A stretch of 64,000 nucleotides of DNA from Vibrio pacinii DSM 19139 (GCF_000711795.1 NZ_JONH01000010.1:1-64000), one strand, 5' to 3'; positions 9,639 through 21,095 are shown, counted from the first letter of the stretch. Notes: generated by a model from the letters alone, not told the origin. Numbers and translations: made by a program.

Positions 9639-10378
9639 TCGCTGTTTTGGTGACGATTTTTTACATTATAATTGACGCCAAGCGGCGTCAATTTTCGTTT
9701 CAGCTTCCAATGTGGCTTAAGTAATTTAAGTGGGTAAGTGCGCTTTCGTGCAACAATAAAGTACAAACTACCCATCGGTGACGACCACTCTCCGAGACTG
9801 TTTTCCAACCACGTCCACATGGTTCGATAGCGTTGCATCGGGAATAAAGCATAGCTGTCACATTCAATCACTTGATAATTGAGTAGCCCGAGCCAATCCT
9901 TGATCCGGCCAGGCGTATACATCCGCCCACTCCAAGGTAAGTTGTTTTTTCGCCACGGCATCAAACTGGCAAGGCCAGTTAAACTTAACGGATTAAACCC
10001 GGTGATGACCAAGTAGCCATCATCCATCATTACCCGGTCGACTTCTCGCAATAGCCGATGCGGATCACGGCAATAATCCAGTTGATGCGCCATCAACACG
10101 GCATCAAAGCTTTTCTCTAAGAAAGGCAGTTCAAAGCTATCAGCAATCACATTGTGCAATGGATTGTGAATATCTAAATTAACTTGATGTTGAATGTTAC
10201 AATTGAAGCTGGTTAACTCACAACTTAGGCCGCCAAGCTTAAGCAGATGGTAACCAAATAGCTTTGGGCACCACTCGTCGATGCGGGTCTGAATTGAGTC
10301 ACTCACCCATTGACCATTTTTAAGCTGAGACCATGAATGTGGCTGCTCAAGCTTTTTCTTGCTACGGGCTGGTTTCAT
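9635..10378 (-). CDS. Class I SAM-dependent methyltransferase (YafS-like)
   Basis: A 247-aa protein with a Methyltransf_11-type core: [23 protein letters not shown] near residues 85-107 and [15 protein letters not shown] near 122-138. The canonical motif I is weak ([11 protein letters not shown]). In E. coli the corresponding gene beside gloB and rnhA is yafS; the substrate is not known. I chose the ATG at 10378 (MKPARSKKK) because AGCAGG lies 6 nt upstream. The longer frame would start at a GTG at 10393. It is divergent from gloB, with starts only 38 bp apart. Confidence 0.82.
   Translation of the reverse strand: MKPARSKKKLEQPHSWSQLKNGQWVSDSIQTRIDEWCPKLFGYHLLKLGGLSCELTSFNCNIQHQVNLDIHNPLHNVIADSFELPFLEKSFDAVLMAHQLDYCRDPHRLLREVDRVMMDDGYLVITGFNPLSLTGLASLMPWRKNNLPWSGRMYTPGRIKDWLGLLNYQVIECDSYALFPMQRYRTMWTWLENSLGEWSSPMGSLYFIVARKRTYPLKLLKPHWKLKRKLTPLGVNYNVKNRHQNSD
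9670..9695 (+). terminator. Intrinsic terminator of rnhA, inside the opposite gene
   Basis: An 8-bp stem (9672-9679 with 9684-9691, loop AAGC) is followed by TTTT and a T-rich stretch. It serves rnhA on the plus strand and lies within the 3' coding part of the converging methyltransferase gene. Confidence 0.8.
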
Positions 10379-10416
10379 ATATAACCTGCTCACTCTTGGT
10401 AACTGGAGGCACCACC

Positions 10417-11175
10417 ATGTTGAATATCAAAAGCATACCTGCATTTAATGATAATTACATCTGGCTGATTGAAAATAGCGATCAGCGTTGTGCTGTAGTC
10501 GACCCAGGTGATGCGGCGCCAGTTTTAGCCTATTTAGAGCAACATCAACTCAGCCTAGAAGCGATTTTGATCACCCACCATCATAACGACCATATCGGCG
10601 GTGTGGCTGAGCTAGTGCGCCAATTTCCTCAGGTCAATGTGGTTGGCCCTACCAACGAGCCGATCCCAACGTTAACTCATGCGGTTGACGCAGGAGATCA
10701 AATCGAGCTGTTTGATGAAATTTTCCTCGTCCTCGGCCTTGAAGGGCATACATTAGGTCATATTGGTTACGTTGGAGACGGTAAACTGTTTTGTGGCGAT
10801 GTGCTCTTTTCAGCCGGCTGTGGCCGAGTGTTTGAAGGCACCATGGAACAGATGCATACCTCATTGAGCAAATTAGTGGCGCTTCCTCAAGAGACTCAAG
10901 TGTTTTGTGCCCATGAATACACCGCCAGTAACCTCGCTTTCGCACTCGCTGTCGAGCCCGATAATCAGCAACTGCAACAGTATCGCGATCAAGTAAACCG
11001 CTTGCGCGCACAAAATCAACCCACACTGCCTACCACCATTGGTCGTGAAAAAAGCATTAATCCATTTTTGCGTACTGACCAACCAAGTATTATGCGTTCA
11101 GTAGCAAACCGTACCTCTCAAACCGACTCACTCGCCATTTTTACTGCATTACGTGAGTGGAAGAACGAATTTTAA
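10417..11175 (+). CDS. gloB: Hydroxyacylglutathione hydrolase (glyoxalase II)
   Basis: Hydrolyses S-lactoylglutathione to lactate and glutathione, the second step of methylglyoxal removal. It is a 252-aa metallo-beta-lactamase-fold protein with the di-metal motif [10 protein letters not shown] (residues 53-62), GHTLGHIGY near 110 and [17 protein letters not shown] near 126-142. The start is the ATG with GGAGG 7 nt upstream. The open frame extends 28 codons further but into the divergent gene. A perfect 8-bp hairpin lies after the stop at 11186-11210, without a proper T-run. Confidence 0.96.
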   Translation: MLNIKSIPAFNDNYIWLIENSDQRCAVVDPGDAAPVLAYLEQHQLSLEAILITHHHNDHIGGVAELVRQFPQVNVVGPTNEPIPTLTHAVDAGDQIELFDEIFLVLGLEGHTLGHIGYVGDGKLFCGDVLFSAGCGRVFEGTMEQMHTSLSKLVALPQETQVFCAHEYTASNLAFALAVEPDNQQLQQYRDQVNRLRAQNQPTLPTTIGREKSINPFLRTDQPSIMRSVANRTSQTDSLAIFTALREWKNEF

Positions 11176-11245
11176 CGATTTGCTGCTTGTCACTGTGGGA
11201 TTGTGACAAGTATTATCAGCAGCCAAAAAGAAAAAGGGCTGTGAA

Positions 11246-12811
11246 ATGCGAGTAAAACACAGTTGGGTATTAGCGCTTCTGTTGACCGGTTGTCAGCTTA
11301 CCCAGCCGACCGACACTGGAGAAGCCGTTACTCCAGACACCAACCAACCAACGACCATCAAGCCGTCTGAGTCGAGTACTCAAACGGCCAAACCTGCGGT
11401 TAAACCTATGCCAAAGGTGACCCCGCAAACACAGCAAGATGTGTGGCAACGTATCGCCATGCAGATGCGACTGCCTGTTCCCGAGCACAAAAGTGTTGAT
11501 TACTATCGAACTTGGTATCTAAAGCATCCTAATCATCTTAAAACCGTCTCTAAACGTGCCCAACCTTTCCTCTACCTGATCACAGAAAAAATTGAACAAC
11601 GTGGTTTGCCGCTTGAATTAGCCTTGTTGCCTGTTGTCGAGAGCTCTTTTGACGCTTTTGCATACTCGCATGGCAGCGCGGCCGGATTATGGCAATTTGT
11701 GCCTGGCACCGGAAAGATGTACGGTTTAGAACAAAATTTCTGGTATGACGGCCGTCGTGACGTCGCGGCCGCAACCGATGCCGCCCTAGATTACCTGACC
11801 TATTTAAATAAGCGTTTTGATGGTGATTGGACACACGCGATTGCCGCCTATAACAGTGGCGGCGGCCGAGTGTCGAGTGCGATTCGAAAAAATACACGAT
11901 TAGGTAAACCGACTGACTTCTTCTCACTTGACCTACCTAAAGAGACCAGTGGCTATGTGCCTAAGCTGCTTGCTTTAGCAGACATTGTCGCTAATCAAGA
12001 CAAGTATGGTATTGAAATACCAGCGATCGCCAATCATCCTGTGGTTGAGTTGGTTGACCCGAAAGAGCAGCTCGACTTAGCCATCGCAGCAGAGTACGCC
12101 GGAATTTCGGTCAAGCAGTTGCAAAGTTTAAACCCTGCCTACAACCAATGGGCCACTGCGCCGGAAGGTGCTCAAAAGCTGCTATTACCAAGCGAGAGCG
12201 TGGCGAAATTTAACCAAGCGGCGGCGGCTAATCGTGGTAAAGGGATGAAGGTTGTACGCTACAAAGTTAAATCAGGCGACAGTCTTGGCGTGTTAGCCAA
12301 TAAATATAACACCACCACTGGCGTTATTCGCACCGCCAATAATCTTAGTGGCAACACTATTCGTGTTGGCCAACACCTGATGATCCCCACCTCAACCAAG
12401 GGTGATAATGCTTATGCGCTGAGCGCAACCAACCGCCTAGCAAAAACCCAAGCAACGGCACGCGGTAAGTACAAACTTACCCATACGGTCCGCTCTGGCG
12501 ACAGCTTATGGTCGATTGCCAAAGCCAATAAGGTTTCACATCAATCTTTAGCCAAATGGAACGGTATGGGCCCACGCGATACACTGCGCATCGGCCAGAA
12601 ACTGGTCATTTGGAAAAACAGCTCTGATGGCGCCATTATTCGCACTGTGTTCTATAACGTGCGTAGCGGTGACACCATCAGCGGTATCGCTAATAAATTT
12701 AAAGTTAAATCGAGAGACATCGTGAAGTGGAATGATCTGAGTGCCCAGAAGTACCTTAAACCCGGTCAAAAGCTCAAGCTGTATGTTGATGTCACTAAGG
12801 TAAGTGTATGA
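11246..12811 (+). CDS. mltD: Membrane-bound lytic murein transglycosylase D, lipoprotein with three LysM domains
   Basis: Cleaves peptidoglycan glycan strands with formation of 1,6-anhydromuramic acid. It has a lipoprotein signal with lipobox LTGC (Cys16), then a Pro/Thr-rich linker to about residue 60. An SLT family-1 catalytic domain follows, with the probable catalytic Glu132 in VVESSFDAFAYSHG and with GLWQFVPGTGKMYGL. Three LysM repeats bind glycan near residues 337-380, 411-455 and 468-512 (YKVKSGDSLG, HTVRSGDSLW, YNVRSGDTIS). The next gene starts inside its stop codon. Confidence 0.95.
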   Translation: MRVKHSWVLALLLTGCQLTQPTDTGEAVTPDTNQPTTIKPSESSTQTAKPAVKPMPKVTPQTQQDVWQRIAMQMRLPVPEHKSVDYYRTWYLKHPNHLKTVSKRAQPFLYLITEKIEQRGLPLELALLPVVESSFDAFAYSHGSAAGLWQFVPGTGKMYGLEQNFWYDGRRDVAAATDAALDYLTYLNKRFDGDWTHAIAAYNSGGGRVSSAIRKNTRLGKPTDFFSLDLPKETSGYVPKLLALADIVANQDKYGIEIPAIANHPVVELVDPKEQLDLAIAAEYAGISVKQLQSLNPAYNQWATAPEGAQKLLLPSESVAKFNQAAAANRGKGMKVVRYKVKSGDSLGVLANKYNTTTGVIRTANNLSGNTIRVGQHLMIPTSTKGDNAYALSATNRLAKTQATARGKYKLTHTVRSGDSLWSIAKANKVSHQSLAKWNGMGPRDTLRIGQKLVIWKNSSDGAIIRTVFYNVRSGDTISGIANKFKVKSRDIVKWNDLSAQKYLKPGQKLKLYVDVTKVSV

Positions 12812-13494
12812 ACCCGTCAAGTAACCCTTTAATCATGCTAGTGGATATTTTTCGCTCGCCTAGCGCCTGTTTCTTAGCCTTGTATCAACGAGGGGCTTGG
12901 GGTTGGCAGCCTTATATCTTTTTGATTCTGTCGCCGTTTCTATTTTGGGGCGCCTACTTTGACATGGTCAACTTTGAGTGGCTCAAACAAGCCTTGAGTG
13001 CTCAGTTGGCCGTTACCAATCCACAACAGTTGCAATTACTTGATGCTAACACGCTGATGGCGAGTGAAATCATTAGCGATATTGCAGGCCGAACTCTGAC
13101 CATTTTAATGTTGGCCTTCTGGTTCAACTTAGCGACTAAGCCAAGCCAACATCAGCACGGTTTTTGGAAATGGTTTGCCGCTGGCGCGGTTATCACTTTT
13201 CCAGCAATCATTGGCGATCTGGCAAGCTACGTCAGCGTACTGCTCAAGCATGGACAAGTGATGGTCTACGCGGCAGACTTAAATAGTCTCAACGGCTTAC
13301 TCAAACTTCCGCTGACCAATCCGTGGTCGCAGTTTGCAAGCTCGTTCCCGCTACTGCTCCCTTGGTATATCGCTCTTGGCTATGCCGCTGTTGGCACTTG
13401 GACGGAGTTTGAACGTGGTCAAGCATTGGTTATTTCTGCTCTACCATGGCTCGGTTACTATCTGATTTGGGCGCTGTACATCATCATTGCTTAA
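12808..13494 (+). CDS. Yip1-family (DUF/PF04893-like) inner membrane protein
   Basis: A 228-aa protein with about five hydrophobic segments (near residues 35-50, 92-110, 122-145, 172-195 and 205-226), consistent with the Yip1 fold found in many gammaproteobacteria. Its function is unknown. It overlaps mltD by ATGA, so translation is probably coupled. That suggests a role with the cell wall enzyme or in the same envelope process. It ends convergently with the next gene, overlapping by 11 bp. Confidence 0.75.
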   Translation: MNPSSNPLIMLVDIFRSPSACFLALYQRGAWGWQPYIFLILSPFLFWGAYFDMVNFEWLKQALSAQLAVTNPQQLQLLDANTLMASEIISDIAGRTLTILMLAFWFNLATKPSQHQHGFWKWFAAGAVITFPAIIGDLASYVSVLLKHGQVMVYAADLNSLNGLLKLPLTNPWSQFASSFPLLLPWYIALGYAAVGTWTEFERGQALVISALPWLGYYLIWALYIIIA

Positions 13495-14344
13495 TCGGCT
13501 TTTTTAACCGAAAGTGAACCACTATCGGATTATGATCAGAGGCGTCGGAAATCGGCGCCTCTGCTGTCTCTAGGGTTAAACCACGAAAGAGAACATGATC
13601 CAGAGGCAACCCGGTGACAAACTGAGTTCGATGATCTGGGTTATAGTTCACCTCTTGCAACGCTAACCCTGCCAGCGCTTGCGCCATCACACTTAATCGC
13701 TCACGGCTCCAACTGTTAAAATCCCCCGCGACAATGATCGGCCCTTGGTGCTGTTCAAGTTCTTTGGCTAATTCCTCTATTTGACGTCGATATTCAATCG
13801 TGCCGTAAGTAAAGTTAACCGCATGAATATTGACAACCGCGAGCTCTTCACCATTCGATAATGGGTAAGTTGCATACAAGGCAGACTTGGGCAGCCTTAA
13901 CCAAGGTTCTAATTCAGTATACGCGCAGGCAAGACTTGGTGGCGCATAAGAGAGGTTTAACACCCCCGCGGTGGTTTTGAAGGCTTTGAATGCATCGACT
14001 TGGCTACCAAACCACTGATTACGCTCGATCCAACTAACAAACTCAGGCGTCATACTCGCCTCTTGCAACAGCACTAATTGTTTATCCTGCGATAACCGAG
14101 TGAGGCTTTGTTGCCAATTGGAGTTGCTCTGCTTGTAGATATTCCAGACCAATAAATTAAGCTGGCCCTGGCTGTCTAGCACGCTGGTGTTTTCGTTGTG
14201 GTAACATTGCAACGAAAGCTGGACACCCTGCGCAGAGATAGAAGAGATGTGGGACTGCTTAGGCAAGGTAAAAATGCCCTGATAAGCAGAAAAGGCGACC
14301 AGAGCAATCACCACTGGAACAACGAGTAATCGAGTTTTTTTCAT
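13484..14344 (-). CDS. Endonuclease/exonuclease/phosphatase-family protein (YafD-like)
   Basis: 286 aa with an N-terminal signal or anchor helix (residues 5-20), then an EEP-fold domain. Motifs: LLVWNIYKQ near 63-71, LLQEAS near 91-96, VNIHAVNFTYG near 170-180, AGDFNSWSRERL near 203-214 and SDASDHNPIVV near 263-273. These give the metal-binding and catalytic Asp/His residues of the fold. YafD of E. coli is similar and lies near the same genes. The substrate, nucleic acid or phosphoester, cannot be told from sequence. Confidence 0.82.
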   Translation of the reverse strand: MKKTRLLVVPVVIALVAFSAYQGIFTLPKQSHISSISAQGVQLSLQCYHNENTSVLDSQGQLNLLVWNIYKQSNSNWQQSLTRLSQDKQLVLLQEASMTPEFVSWIERNQWFGSQVDAFKAFKTTAGVLNLSYAPPSLACAYTELEPWLRLPKSALYATYPLSNGEELAVVNIHAVNFTYGTIEYRRQIEELAKELEQHQGPIIVAGDFNSWSRERLSVMAQALAGLALQEVNYNPDHRTQFVTGLPLDHVLFRGLTLETAEAPISDASDHNPIVVHFRLKKPIKQ

Positions 14345-14397
14345 TACAGTCTACAAAAAGTAAAAAAGAGCCTAGCGGCCCTTCTTAATCAACATGT

Positions 14398-14745
<348 letters not shown>

Positions 14746-14791
14746 TTAAACTGTAGTCAATGTTGCTATTATCCCATGATCATCTGCTAAT

Positions 14792-14818
14792 AAAAAGCCC
14801 GAGCACTGCGGCTCGGGC
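14792..14818 (-). terminator. Intrinsic terminator of the cytochrome c gene
   Basis: Perfect 7-bp GC-rich stem (14797-14803 with 14812-14818), followed on the minus strand by a run of five Ts. Confidence 0.9.
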
Positions 14819-14836
14819 CTAATTATCTAAGTAGAC

Positions 14837-15151
14837 TCATTTTAAGCTGGCGTAGTATGCCGCTAAGTTAGCAATATCGGCATCACTCAGCATCGAAGCT
14901 TGCGCTTGCATTACCGCGGCTAAACCGCCGTTACGCTGCTTTGCTTTATAAGCATTGAGTGAAGAAACGAGATATTGCTCGTTCTGACCTTTAAGGTGTG
15001 GGTAACCAGGAATAACCGCCATACCATCCGCGCCATGACACGCTGCACATACCGCAGCTTTGGCTTTCCCTGCTTCAATATCGCCAGCAGCCAGAGCTTG
15101 GCCACTGAGTAAACCTAAACCGATTATCATTCCAATAGCGATGTTCTTCAT
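14837..15151 (-). CDS. Periplasmic class I c-type cytochrome
   Basis: A 104-aa protein with a cleavable signal peptide (residues 1-21, ending QALAAG) and one haem c attachment motif, CAACH, near residues 35-39. GYPHLKGQ and the later Met in [10 protein letters not shown] could give the sixth haem ligand. The size and sequence resemble cytochrome c553/c5-like single-haem electron carriers. The redox partner cannot be told from the locus. The gene follows tilS on the same strand. Confidence 0.9.
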   Translation of the reverse strand: MKNIAIGMIIGLGLLSGQALAAGDIEAGKAKAAVCAACHGADGMAVIPGYPHLKGQNEQYLVSSLNAYKAKQRNGGLAAVMQAQASMLSDADIANLAAYYASLK

Positions 15152-15201
15152 TGCTCTTCCTTATAATTCCATGATAGTTGGATGTTTTTATTTATATAGT
15201 T

Positions 15202-16521
15202 TTACACAAACCCTGCGGACTTGTCCCAGACTAGTTCACAATCTTGACCTATAAAGTGACGATCAATGAACAAATCACCAACGGCAACCACGCGCTCACC
15301 GCAGAGGATTATAGGGATTCTACGTCTCAACCAGCTAGGGACATCATACTCTTGAAATAATTTTTTTAACTTGCGGCTATGACCACGCTCGCTTGGATGG
15401 GCACTCAGTCCTTGTGGATTAAACACCACGCGCAGTTCAGCCTGATTCAGCGCAGCCAATGACAAATTGCCCGCTTGAGCTTGACGCATATTCAATACCC
15501 CTAAGCGATCGGGAAGTTGAATCGGCCGATTGACCCTGATGGATTGCTGCCACTGCTCAAGTGATTGCCATTCGCGCACCACGTACAAACGCTGTTGGAA
15601 ACGACGAACCTGAGCTTGTTCAAGCTGCAACTGAGGATTGGCGTCTTGTTGGGCAAGAGCGACTTGTTGCCAAATCAGCGTCAGTTGATCACGCGAAGGC
15701 ATTTTTAGCCCGCTCGACGCTAACCACATTCTGAGTAAACGCGTACGTACTTTGTCACTGACATTCATCACAGCGTCGACGTTCAGACTGCCATCACTGT
15801 GCAGCGCCTTACGCAAGGGCTCAGCTAACAGTTCGTCTAACAACTGCTCTTGTTCGGAGCAAAGTTCGGCCGTTCTTAGTGCCGTTTGTTGGATATGCGG
15901 CCAGCGCTGAGTTAGCTCAGGCATAATACGATGGCGAATAAAGTTGCGGTCAAAGCGCGTATCTTGATTGCTCTCGTCGTCTACCCACTCTAATTGCTGG
16001 TGCTTGGCATAACGGGCAATATCGGCGCGGGTAACCGACAACAGTGGTCGAACGATCTTACCAGCAGCAAACGTCATCATAGGTGCCATCGCCGCCAAGC
16101 CTTTTGGTCCACTACCACGCTTGAGAGCCAATAAGAGCGTTTCTAATTGATCATCAGCATGCTGCCCTGTTAGCAACAGATCATTGTGATGAATGTGTTT
16201 GGCTAATGCCGCGTAGCGCGCCTCTCGAGCGCTCTCTTCAAGACTTTTTCCCTGGCGCTCAACGCTGACAGACTCTAACAAGAAAGGCACACCGAGCGAC
16301 CTACACCACTGCCGACAACACTCAGCCCACGTTTTCGCATTCACGCTTAAACCATGATCGACATGGACTGCCAAACAGTCAATCGACTGACTGTGTGCGT
16401 AGCTTGCCATCAATTCTAGCAATACGCGTGAGTCCATTCCGCCACTGAGTCCAAGGACCAAACGGCCATGGGCTTGAAGATGAGGTTCAATCGCGGCATT
16501 AAAGGTGGTTTGTAGTGTCAT
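15202..16521 (-). CDS. tilS: tRNA(Ile)-lysidine synthase
   Basis: Converts C34 of the CAU anticodon of a minor tRNA(Ile) to lysidine, so that it reads AUA and is charged with isoleucine. The PP-loop ATP motif SGGMDSR lies near residues 25-31. A second block, LLLTGQHADDQLETLLL, lies near 115, and the C-terminal TilS domains follow. The start used is MTLQTTFN (439 aa). An ATG ten codons upstream is also in frame, and neither has a clear ribosome binding site. Confidence 0.95.
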   Translation of the reverse strand: MTLQTTFNAAIEPHLQAHGRLVLGLSGGMDSRVLLELMASYAHSQSIDCLAVHVDHGLSVNAKTWAECCRQWCRSLGVPFLLESVSVERQGKSLEESAREARYAALAKHIHHNDLLLTGQHADDQLETLLLALKRGSGPKGLAAMAPMMTFAAGKIVRPLLSVTRADIARYAKHQQLEWVDDESNQDTRFDRNFIRHRIMPELTQRWPHIQQTALRTAELCSEQEQLLDELLAEPLRKALHSDGSLNVDAVMNVSDKVRTRLLRMWLASSGLKMPSRDQLTLIWQQVALAQQDANPQLQLEQAQVRRFQQRLYVVREWQSLEQWQQSIRVNRPIQLPDRLGVLNMRQAQAGNLSLAALNQAELRVVFNPQGLSAHPSERGHSRKLKKLFQEYDVPSWLRRRIPIILCGERVVAVGDLFIDRHFIGQDCELVWDKSAGFV

Positions 16522-16569
16522 AGTGGCTTTGGTTGTATAACGGAATAGCATTAGTTTATCACTGGCAAT

Positions 16570-16595
16570 AAAAAAGGCTGAACCTAAGTTCAGCC
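16570..16595 (-). terminator. Intrinsic terminator of the accA end of the envelope block
   Basis: 8-bp stem (16576-16583 with 16588-16595) followed on the minus strand by a run of As read as Ts. It lies 23 bp after the accA stop and separates accA from tilS. Confidence 0.88.
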
Positions 16596-16617
16596 TTTAA
16601 AGACAAAAATCGCGTTA

Positions 16618-17577
16618 TCAGCAGTAACCGTAGTTCATCAAACGTTGGTAACGACGTTCAAGCAATGCTTCAGTGTCAAATTGCTCAAGCTCTTCTAACT
16701 GGCGAACCAAGGTTGCTTTCATGTTTTTCGCCATCTGCTGATGGTTGCGGTGCGCACCGCCTAGTGGCTCTTCGATAATTTCATCGATAAGCTCAAGCTC
16801 TTTGAGACGAGGAGCAATCAGGCCCATCGCTTCAGCGGCTTGCGGCGCTTTATCTGAGTCACGCCACAAGATTGACGCACACCCTTCTGGTGAAATAACG
16901 GAGTAAGTCGAGTATTGCAGCATGTTGACATAATCACCAACGCCGATTGCCAGAGCGCCACCCGAACCGCCTTCACCAACAACGTTACAAATCACAGGCA
17001 CAGTCAGACCGGCCATGGCTTTAAGGTTGGTTGCAATTGCTTCTGACTGTCCACGCTCTTCTGCGCCAACACCTGGGTAAGCACCTGCAGTATCGATGAA
17101 AGTAATGATAGGCATGTTGAAACGCTCAGCCATTTGCATCAGACGCAGCGCCTTACGATAGCCTTCAGGCTTTGGCATACCAAAGTTACGTTTGACTTTA
17201 TCTTTGGTCTCACGACCTTTTTGATGACCGATAACCATCACTGGTCGGCCATCTAAACGCGCCATACCACCGACGATCGCTTTGTCATCCGCATAGTGGC
17301 GGTCACCCGCTAACTCGTCGAATTCAGTAAAAGCATGCTCTAGATAGTCCAAAGTGTAAGGACGCAGTGGATGACGAGCAAGCTGGGCCGTTTCCCAAGC
17401 ACCAAGATCGCTGAAGGTTTTCTTCTTAAGCTCTAGGCTTTTCTTCTCTAACTGTTCAATCTCTTTGTCAAGATCGACACCAGAGTCACCACCATGACGC
17501 GACACGTCACGAAGTGCTTCAATTTTTGCTTCAAGCTCTGCGATTGGTTTTTCAAATTCTAAAAAATTCAGGCTCAT
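16618..17577 (-). CDS. accA: Acetyl-CoA carboxylase carboxyltransferase subunit alpha
   Basis: With AccD it transfers carboxyl from biotin to acetyl-CoA to give malonyl-CoA, the committed step of fatty acid synthesis. The 319 aa are the usual length. A helical N terminus (1-60) is followed by the crotonase-like domain with [26 protein letters not shown], split by [18 protein letters not shown] and [12 protein letters not shown]. It follows dnaE by 38 bp, as in E. coli, where the two are co-transcribed. Confidence 0.98.
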   Translation of the reverse strand: MSLNFLEFEKPIAELEAKIEALRDVSRHGGDSGVDLDKEIEQLEKKSLELKKKTFSDLGAWETAQLARHPLRPYTLDYLEHAFTEFDELAGDRHYADDKAIVGGMARLDGRPVMVIGHQKGRETKDKVKRNFGMPKPEGYRKALRLMQMAERFNMPIITFIDTAGAYPGVGAEERGQSEAIATNLKAMAGLTVPVICNVVGEGGSGGALAIGVGDYVNMLQYSTYSVISPEGCASILWRDSDKAPQAAEAMGLIAPRLKELELIDEIIEEPLGGAHRNHQQMAKNMKATLVRQLEELEQFDTEALLERRYQRLMNYGYC

Positions 17578-17615
17578 CTATAGATCCTTTCTTATTTGGC
17601 AGCCACGCGCCAAAC

Positions 17616-20600
17616 TTAGTTAAATTCGAGTTCTACCTGGCCTTTCCCAAGCAGTTGTTTTAAATCATCTAATAATGCGTCGCTTGGCGTTACTCGCCAT
17701 TCTGTACCTAACGTTAAACGCGCCCGTGCATCTGAGCGTTGGTAGTATACATGGACAGGGACGCTCCCCGCCCGATGAGGCTCTAGGATTTGGCTAAAGC
17801 GCTCAAAAAATCGGTCATTGATTTGAGATTGTTCAATGGATATCGACAGGCCGCGAGCGTATTTTTCACGAGCGGTGCCGAGATCCATAACCTCGCGCGC
17901 CGACATTTTAAGACCACCATTGAAATCATCAAAGCTGACCTGTCCGGAAATAACCAAGATTTTATCTTTTTCTAACAATTCTGCGTACCGATCCAGCGCA
18001 TCGGAGAATAACATCACCTCCATTCGGCCACTTCGGTCATCGATCGTCATCAAACCAATACGTGTTCCACGCTTAGTGGTCATGACTCGCGCCGCAATCA
18101 CCAAGCCTGCAATCGTGACACTTTGATCGCGACGAGTCGGCGTGGCATCTTTTAGTCGACAACTGGTGTACTTACTCAGTTCCTTTAAATAGGCATTTAT
18201 TGGGTGCCCGGTTAAATAAAGGCCGAGCGTATCACGTTCTCCCTCTAACCAGACTTTTTCTGGCCAAGGATCCACTTTCGTGTATTTATGCTCAACTTCT
18301 TCGGGCGCTTCGGTTAATACACCAAATAGGTCGGTCTGGCCGAACGCTTCTGCTTGGTGATGTTGACTGGCCGCCTTGACCGCATCATTTAACGAGGCCA
18401 TCATTGCCGCGCGGTGTGGCCCCAACCTATCAAGTGCTCCGGCATAGATCAATTTTTCTATCACGCGCTTGTTAACTTTTTTCAAGTCAAGACGCGCACA
18501 GAAATCGAACAGATCTTTAAAATAGCCACCTTTATTGCGCGCTTCTAAAATCGCTTCAATCGGGCCTTCTCCGACCCCTTTAATCGCACCGATACCGTAG
18601 ACGATGGCCCCTTCTTCGTTGACATTGAAGCGGTATAGGCCAGCGTTAATGTCTGGCGGCAACACTTTGAGCTTCATGCGTAAGCACTCGTCGACTAAGC
18701 CAACCACCTTCTCTGTATTGTCCATATCAGCGGTCATTACCGCCGCCATAAACTCCGCAGGATAATGGGTTTTAAGCCACAAGGTTTGATAAGAAACCAA
18801 TGCATAAGCGGCCGAGTGCGATTTGTTAAATCCGTAACCGGCAAACTTCTCTACCAAGTCGAAGATCTTCATCGCCAACTCGCCATCAACGCCGTTTGCT
18901 ATCGCACCTTCTTCAAAGGTCGCTCGCTGTTTGGCCATCTCTTCTGGCTTTTTCTTACCCATGGCACGACGTAGCATATCTGCGCCACCAAGGGTGTAAC
19001 CGGAAAGCACCTGGGCAATCTGCATTACCTGCTCTTGATAGAGGATAATGCCGTAGGTTGGTTCAAGAATCTCTTTTAGCGAGTCGTGTTGCCACTGTTC
19101 ATCTGGGTAAGAAACCGCTTCTCGACCATGCTTACGATCGATAAAGTTATCAACCATGCCAGATTGCAATGGACCAGGTCGGAACAGCGCCACCAATGCG
19201 ATGATGTCTTCAAAGCAGTCTGGTTGAAGACGCTTAATCAGCTCTTTCATACCACGAGATTCGAGCTGGAAAACCGCGGTCGTTTCTGAATTTTGTAGTA
19301 AACGGAAAGACGCTTCATCGACCAAAGGGATCGACTCTATCCGAATCGGCTCTTTGCCCTCTTTCTCTAGGCGCGGGTTGATCAAACCTAACGCCCAGTC
19401 GATGATCGTCAGAGTTCGAAGACCTAAGAAGTCGAACTTGACCAGGCCTGCGGTTTCGACGTCATTTTTATCAAACTGCGTGACAGGAAAATGCCCTTCC
19501 GCGTCGGCATAGATTGGCGCAAAATCGGTAATCGTCGTCGGAGAGATAACCACACCACCGGCGTGCTTACCCGCATTTCGGGTACAACCTTCAAGGATGC
19601 GACACATGTCGATCAGCGCTTTGACATCTTCGTCGTTTTTATACAACTCAGGCAGCGCTGGCTCGACGTTGAACGCTTTCTCGAGCGTCATACCTGGATC
19701 CGGCGGCACTAATTTCGAAATGCGGTCGACAAAACCAAAACCGTGCCCCAGCACACGACCGACATCTCGAATGACCGCTTTAGCCGCCATGGTGCCGAAA
19801 GTAATGATCTGAGATACGGCGTCACGACCGTACATTTCCGCCACGTGGTCAATAACTTTATCGCGCTTATCCATGCAGAAATCGACGTCAAAGTCAGGCA
19901 TCGAAACCCGTTCTGGGTTCAAGAAACGTTCGAAAAGCAGATCGTATTCAAGTGGGTCAAGATCGGTGATCTTTAACGCATAGGCCACCAGTGAACCAGC
20001 ACCAGAACCACGCCCCGGACCAACAGGAATATCGTTATCTTTCGACCACTGGATAAACTCCATAACGATCAAGAAATAACCAGGGAAACCCATGTTATTG
20101 ATTACTTCGAGTTCGATGTCTAGACGTTCGTCATACTCGGGGCGACGCTCAGCACGCAGTTGTGGATCAGGGAACAGAAACTCTAAACGCTCTTCCAGCC
20201 CCTGTTTGGATTTCATGACTAGGTATTCGGTCTCTTCCATGCCTTCTGTTGGGAAAGCTGGCAAGAAGTACTCACCTAAGCGAACTGTTACGTTACAGCG
20301 CTTAGCAATTTCGACACTATTTTCTAATGCTTCAGGGATGTCGGCAAACAGCTCACACATCTCTTCTTCCGTGCGCAGATATTGCTGAGGACTGTAATTT
20401 TTTGGTCGGCGAGGATCGACTAAGGTGTAACCATCATGAATCGCAACACGAATCTCATGGGCATCAAACAGTGTTTCATCCAAAATCACCACGTCATTGG
20501 TGGCAACCACAGGCAGTTCAGCTTGCTCGGCAAGCTCTAAAGCGAAATGAAGATAGTTTTCCTCATCGGCGCGGCCGGTACGAGTCAACTCAAGATAAAA

Positions 20601-21095
20601 GCGATCGGCAAAATGGGTTTTATAGAACGCGACGTTATCATCAACAATCTTCTGATTGCCTTTGAGCAGAGCGCGACCTATCTCACCACCTTTGCCACCA
20701 GAAAGAATAATGACCCCCTCTGATAGCTCCACCAGCCACTCTTTATCAATCACAGGCTTGTGTTGAACATGACCTCGCAAATAAGCTTTGGAAATCAATA
20801 GGGTGAGATTTTTGTAACCGATATTGTCTGCCGCAAGTACAGTTAACTTGGTCAGCTCATCGCCAAATTCAGGTGACTGCATCATGAAATCGGCGCCAAT
20901 GATCGGTTTAACACCACAACCATGCGCCGTGCCATAGAATTTGACCAAACCACACAAGTTAGTAAAGTCGGTCAAGGCGACCGCCGGCATACCCAACTCG
21001 GCCACTTTCTTAACCAGTGGTGGCACTTTGGATAAGCCGTCAACCATGGAATAGTCACTATGTACTCGAAGGTGGATAAACTTAGGATCTGACAT
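17616..21095 (-). CDS. dnaE: DNA polymerase III alpha subunit
   Basis: Catalytic subunit of the replicative polymerase. The 1159 aa match E. coli (1160). An N-terminal PHP domain begins [15 protein letters not shown]. The palm carries [13 protein letters not shown] near residue 400, holding two catalytic Asp, and [11 protein letters not shown] near 553-563, holding the third. Finger segments ([12 protein letters not shown]), an (HhH)2 region and an OB domain ([19 protein letters not shown]) follow. The epsilon partner gene dnaQ is also in the window, 8 kb away. Confidence 0.98.
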   Translation of the reverse strand: MSDPKFIHLRVHSDYSMVDGLSKVPPLVKKVAELGMPAVALTDFTNLCGLVKFYGTAHGCGVKPIIGADFMMQSPEFGDELTKLTVLAADNIGYKNLTLLISKAYLRGHVQHKPVIDKEWLVELSEGVIILSGGKGGEIGRALLKGNQKIVDDNVAFYKTHFADRFYLELTRTGRADEENYLHFALELAEQAELPVVATNDVVILDETLFDAHEIRVAIHDGYTLVDPRRPKNYSPQQYLRTEEEMCELFADIPEALENSVEIAKRCNVTVRLGEYFLPAFPTEGMEETEYLVMKSKQGLEERLEFLFPDPQLRAERRPEYDERLDIELEVINNMGFPGYFLIVMEFIQWSKDNDIPVGPGRGSGAGSLVAYALKITDLDPLEYDLLFERFLNPERVSMPDFDVDFCMDKRDKVIDHVAEMYGRDAVSQIITFGTMAAKAVIRDVGRVLGHGFGFVDRISKLVPPDPGMTLEKAFNVEPALPELYKNDEDVKALIDMCRILEGCTRNAGKHAGGVVISPTTITDFAPIYADAEGHFPVTQFDKNDVETAGLVKFDFLGLRTLTIIDWALGLINPRLEKEGKEPIRIESIPLVDEASFRLLQNSETTAVFQLESRGMKELIKRLQPDCFEDIIALVALFRPGPLQSGMVDNFIDRKHGREAVSYPDEQWQHDSLKEILEPTYGIILYQEQVMQIAQVLSGYTLGGADMLRRAMGKKKPEEMAKQRATFEEGAIANGVDGELAMKIFDLVEKFAGYGFNKSHSAAYALVSYQTLWLKTHYPAEFMAAVMTADMDNTEKVVGLVDECLRMKLKVLPPDINAGLYRFNVNEEGAIVYGIGAIKGVGEGPIEAILEARNKGGYFKDLFDFCARLDLKKVNKRVIEKLIYAGALDRLGPHRAAMMASLNDAVKAASQHHQAEAFGQTDLFGVLTEAPEEVEHKYTKVDPWPEKVWLEGERDTLGLYLTGHPINAYLKELSKYTSCRLKDATPTRRDQSVTIAGLVIAARVMTTKRGTRIGLMTIDDRSGRMEVMLFSDALDRYAELLEKDKILVISGQVSFDDFNGGLKMSAREVMDLGTAREKYARGLSISIEQSQINDRFFERFSQILEPHRAGSVPVHVYYQRSDARARLTLGTEWRVTPSDALLDDLKQLLGKGQVELEFN

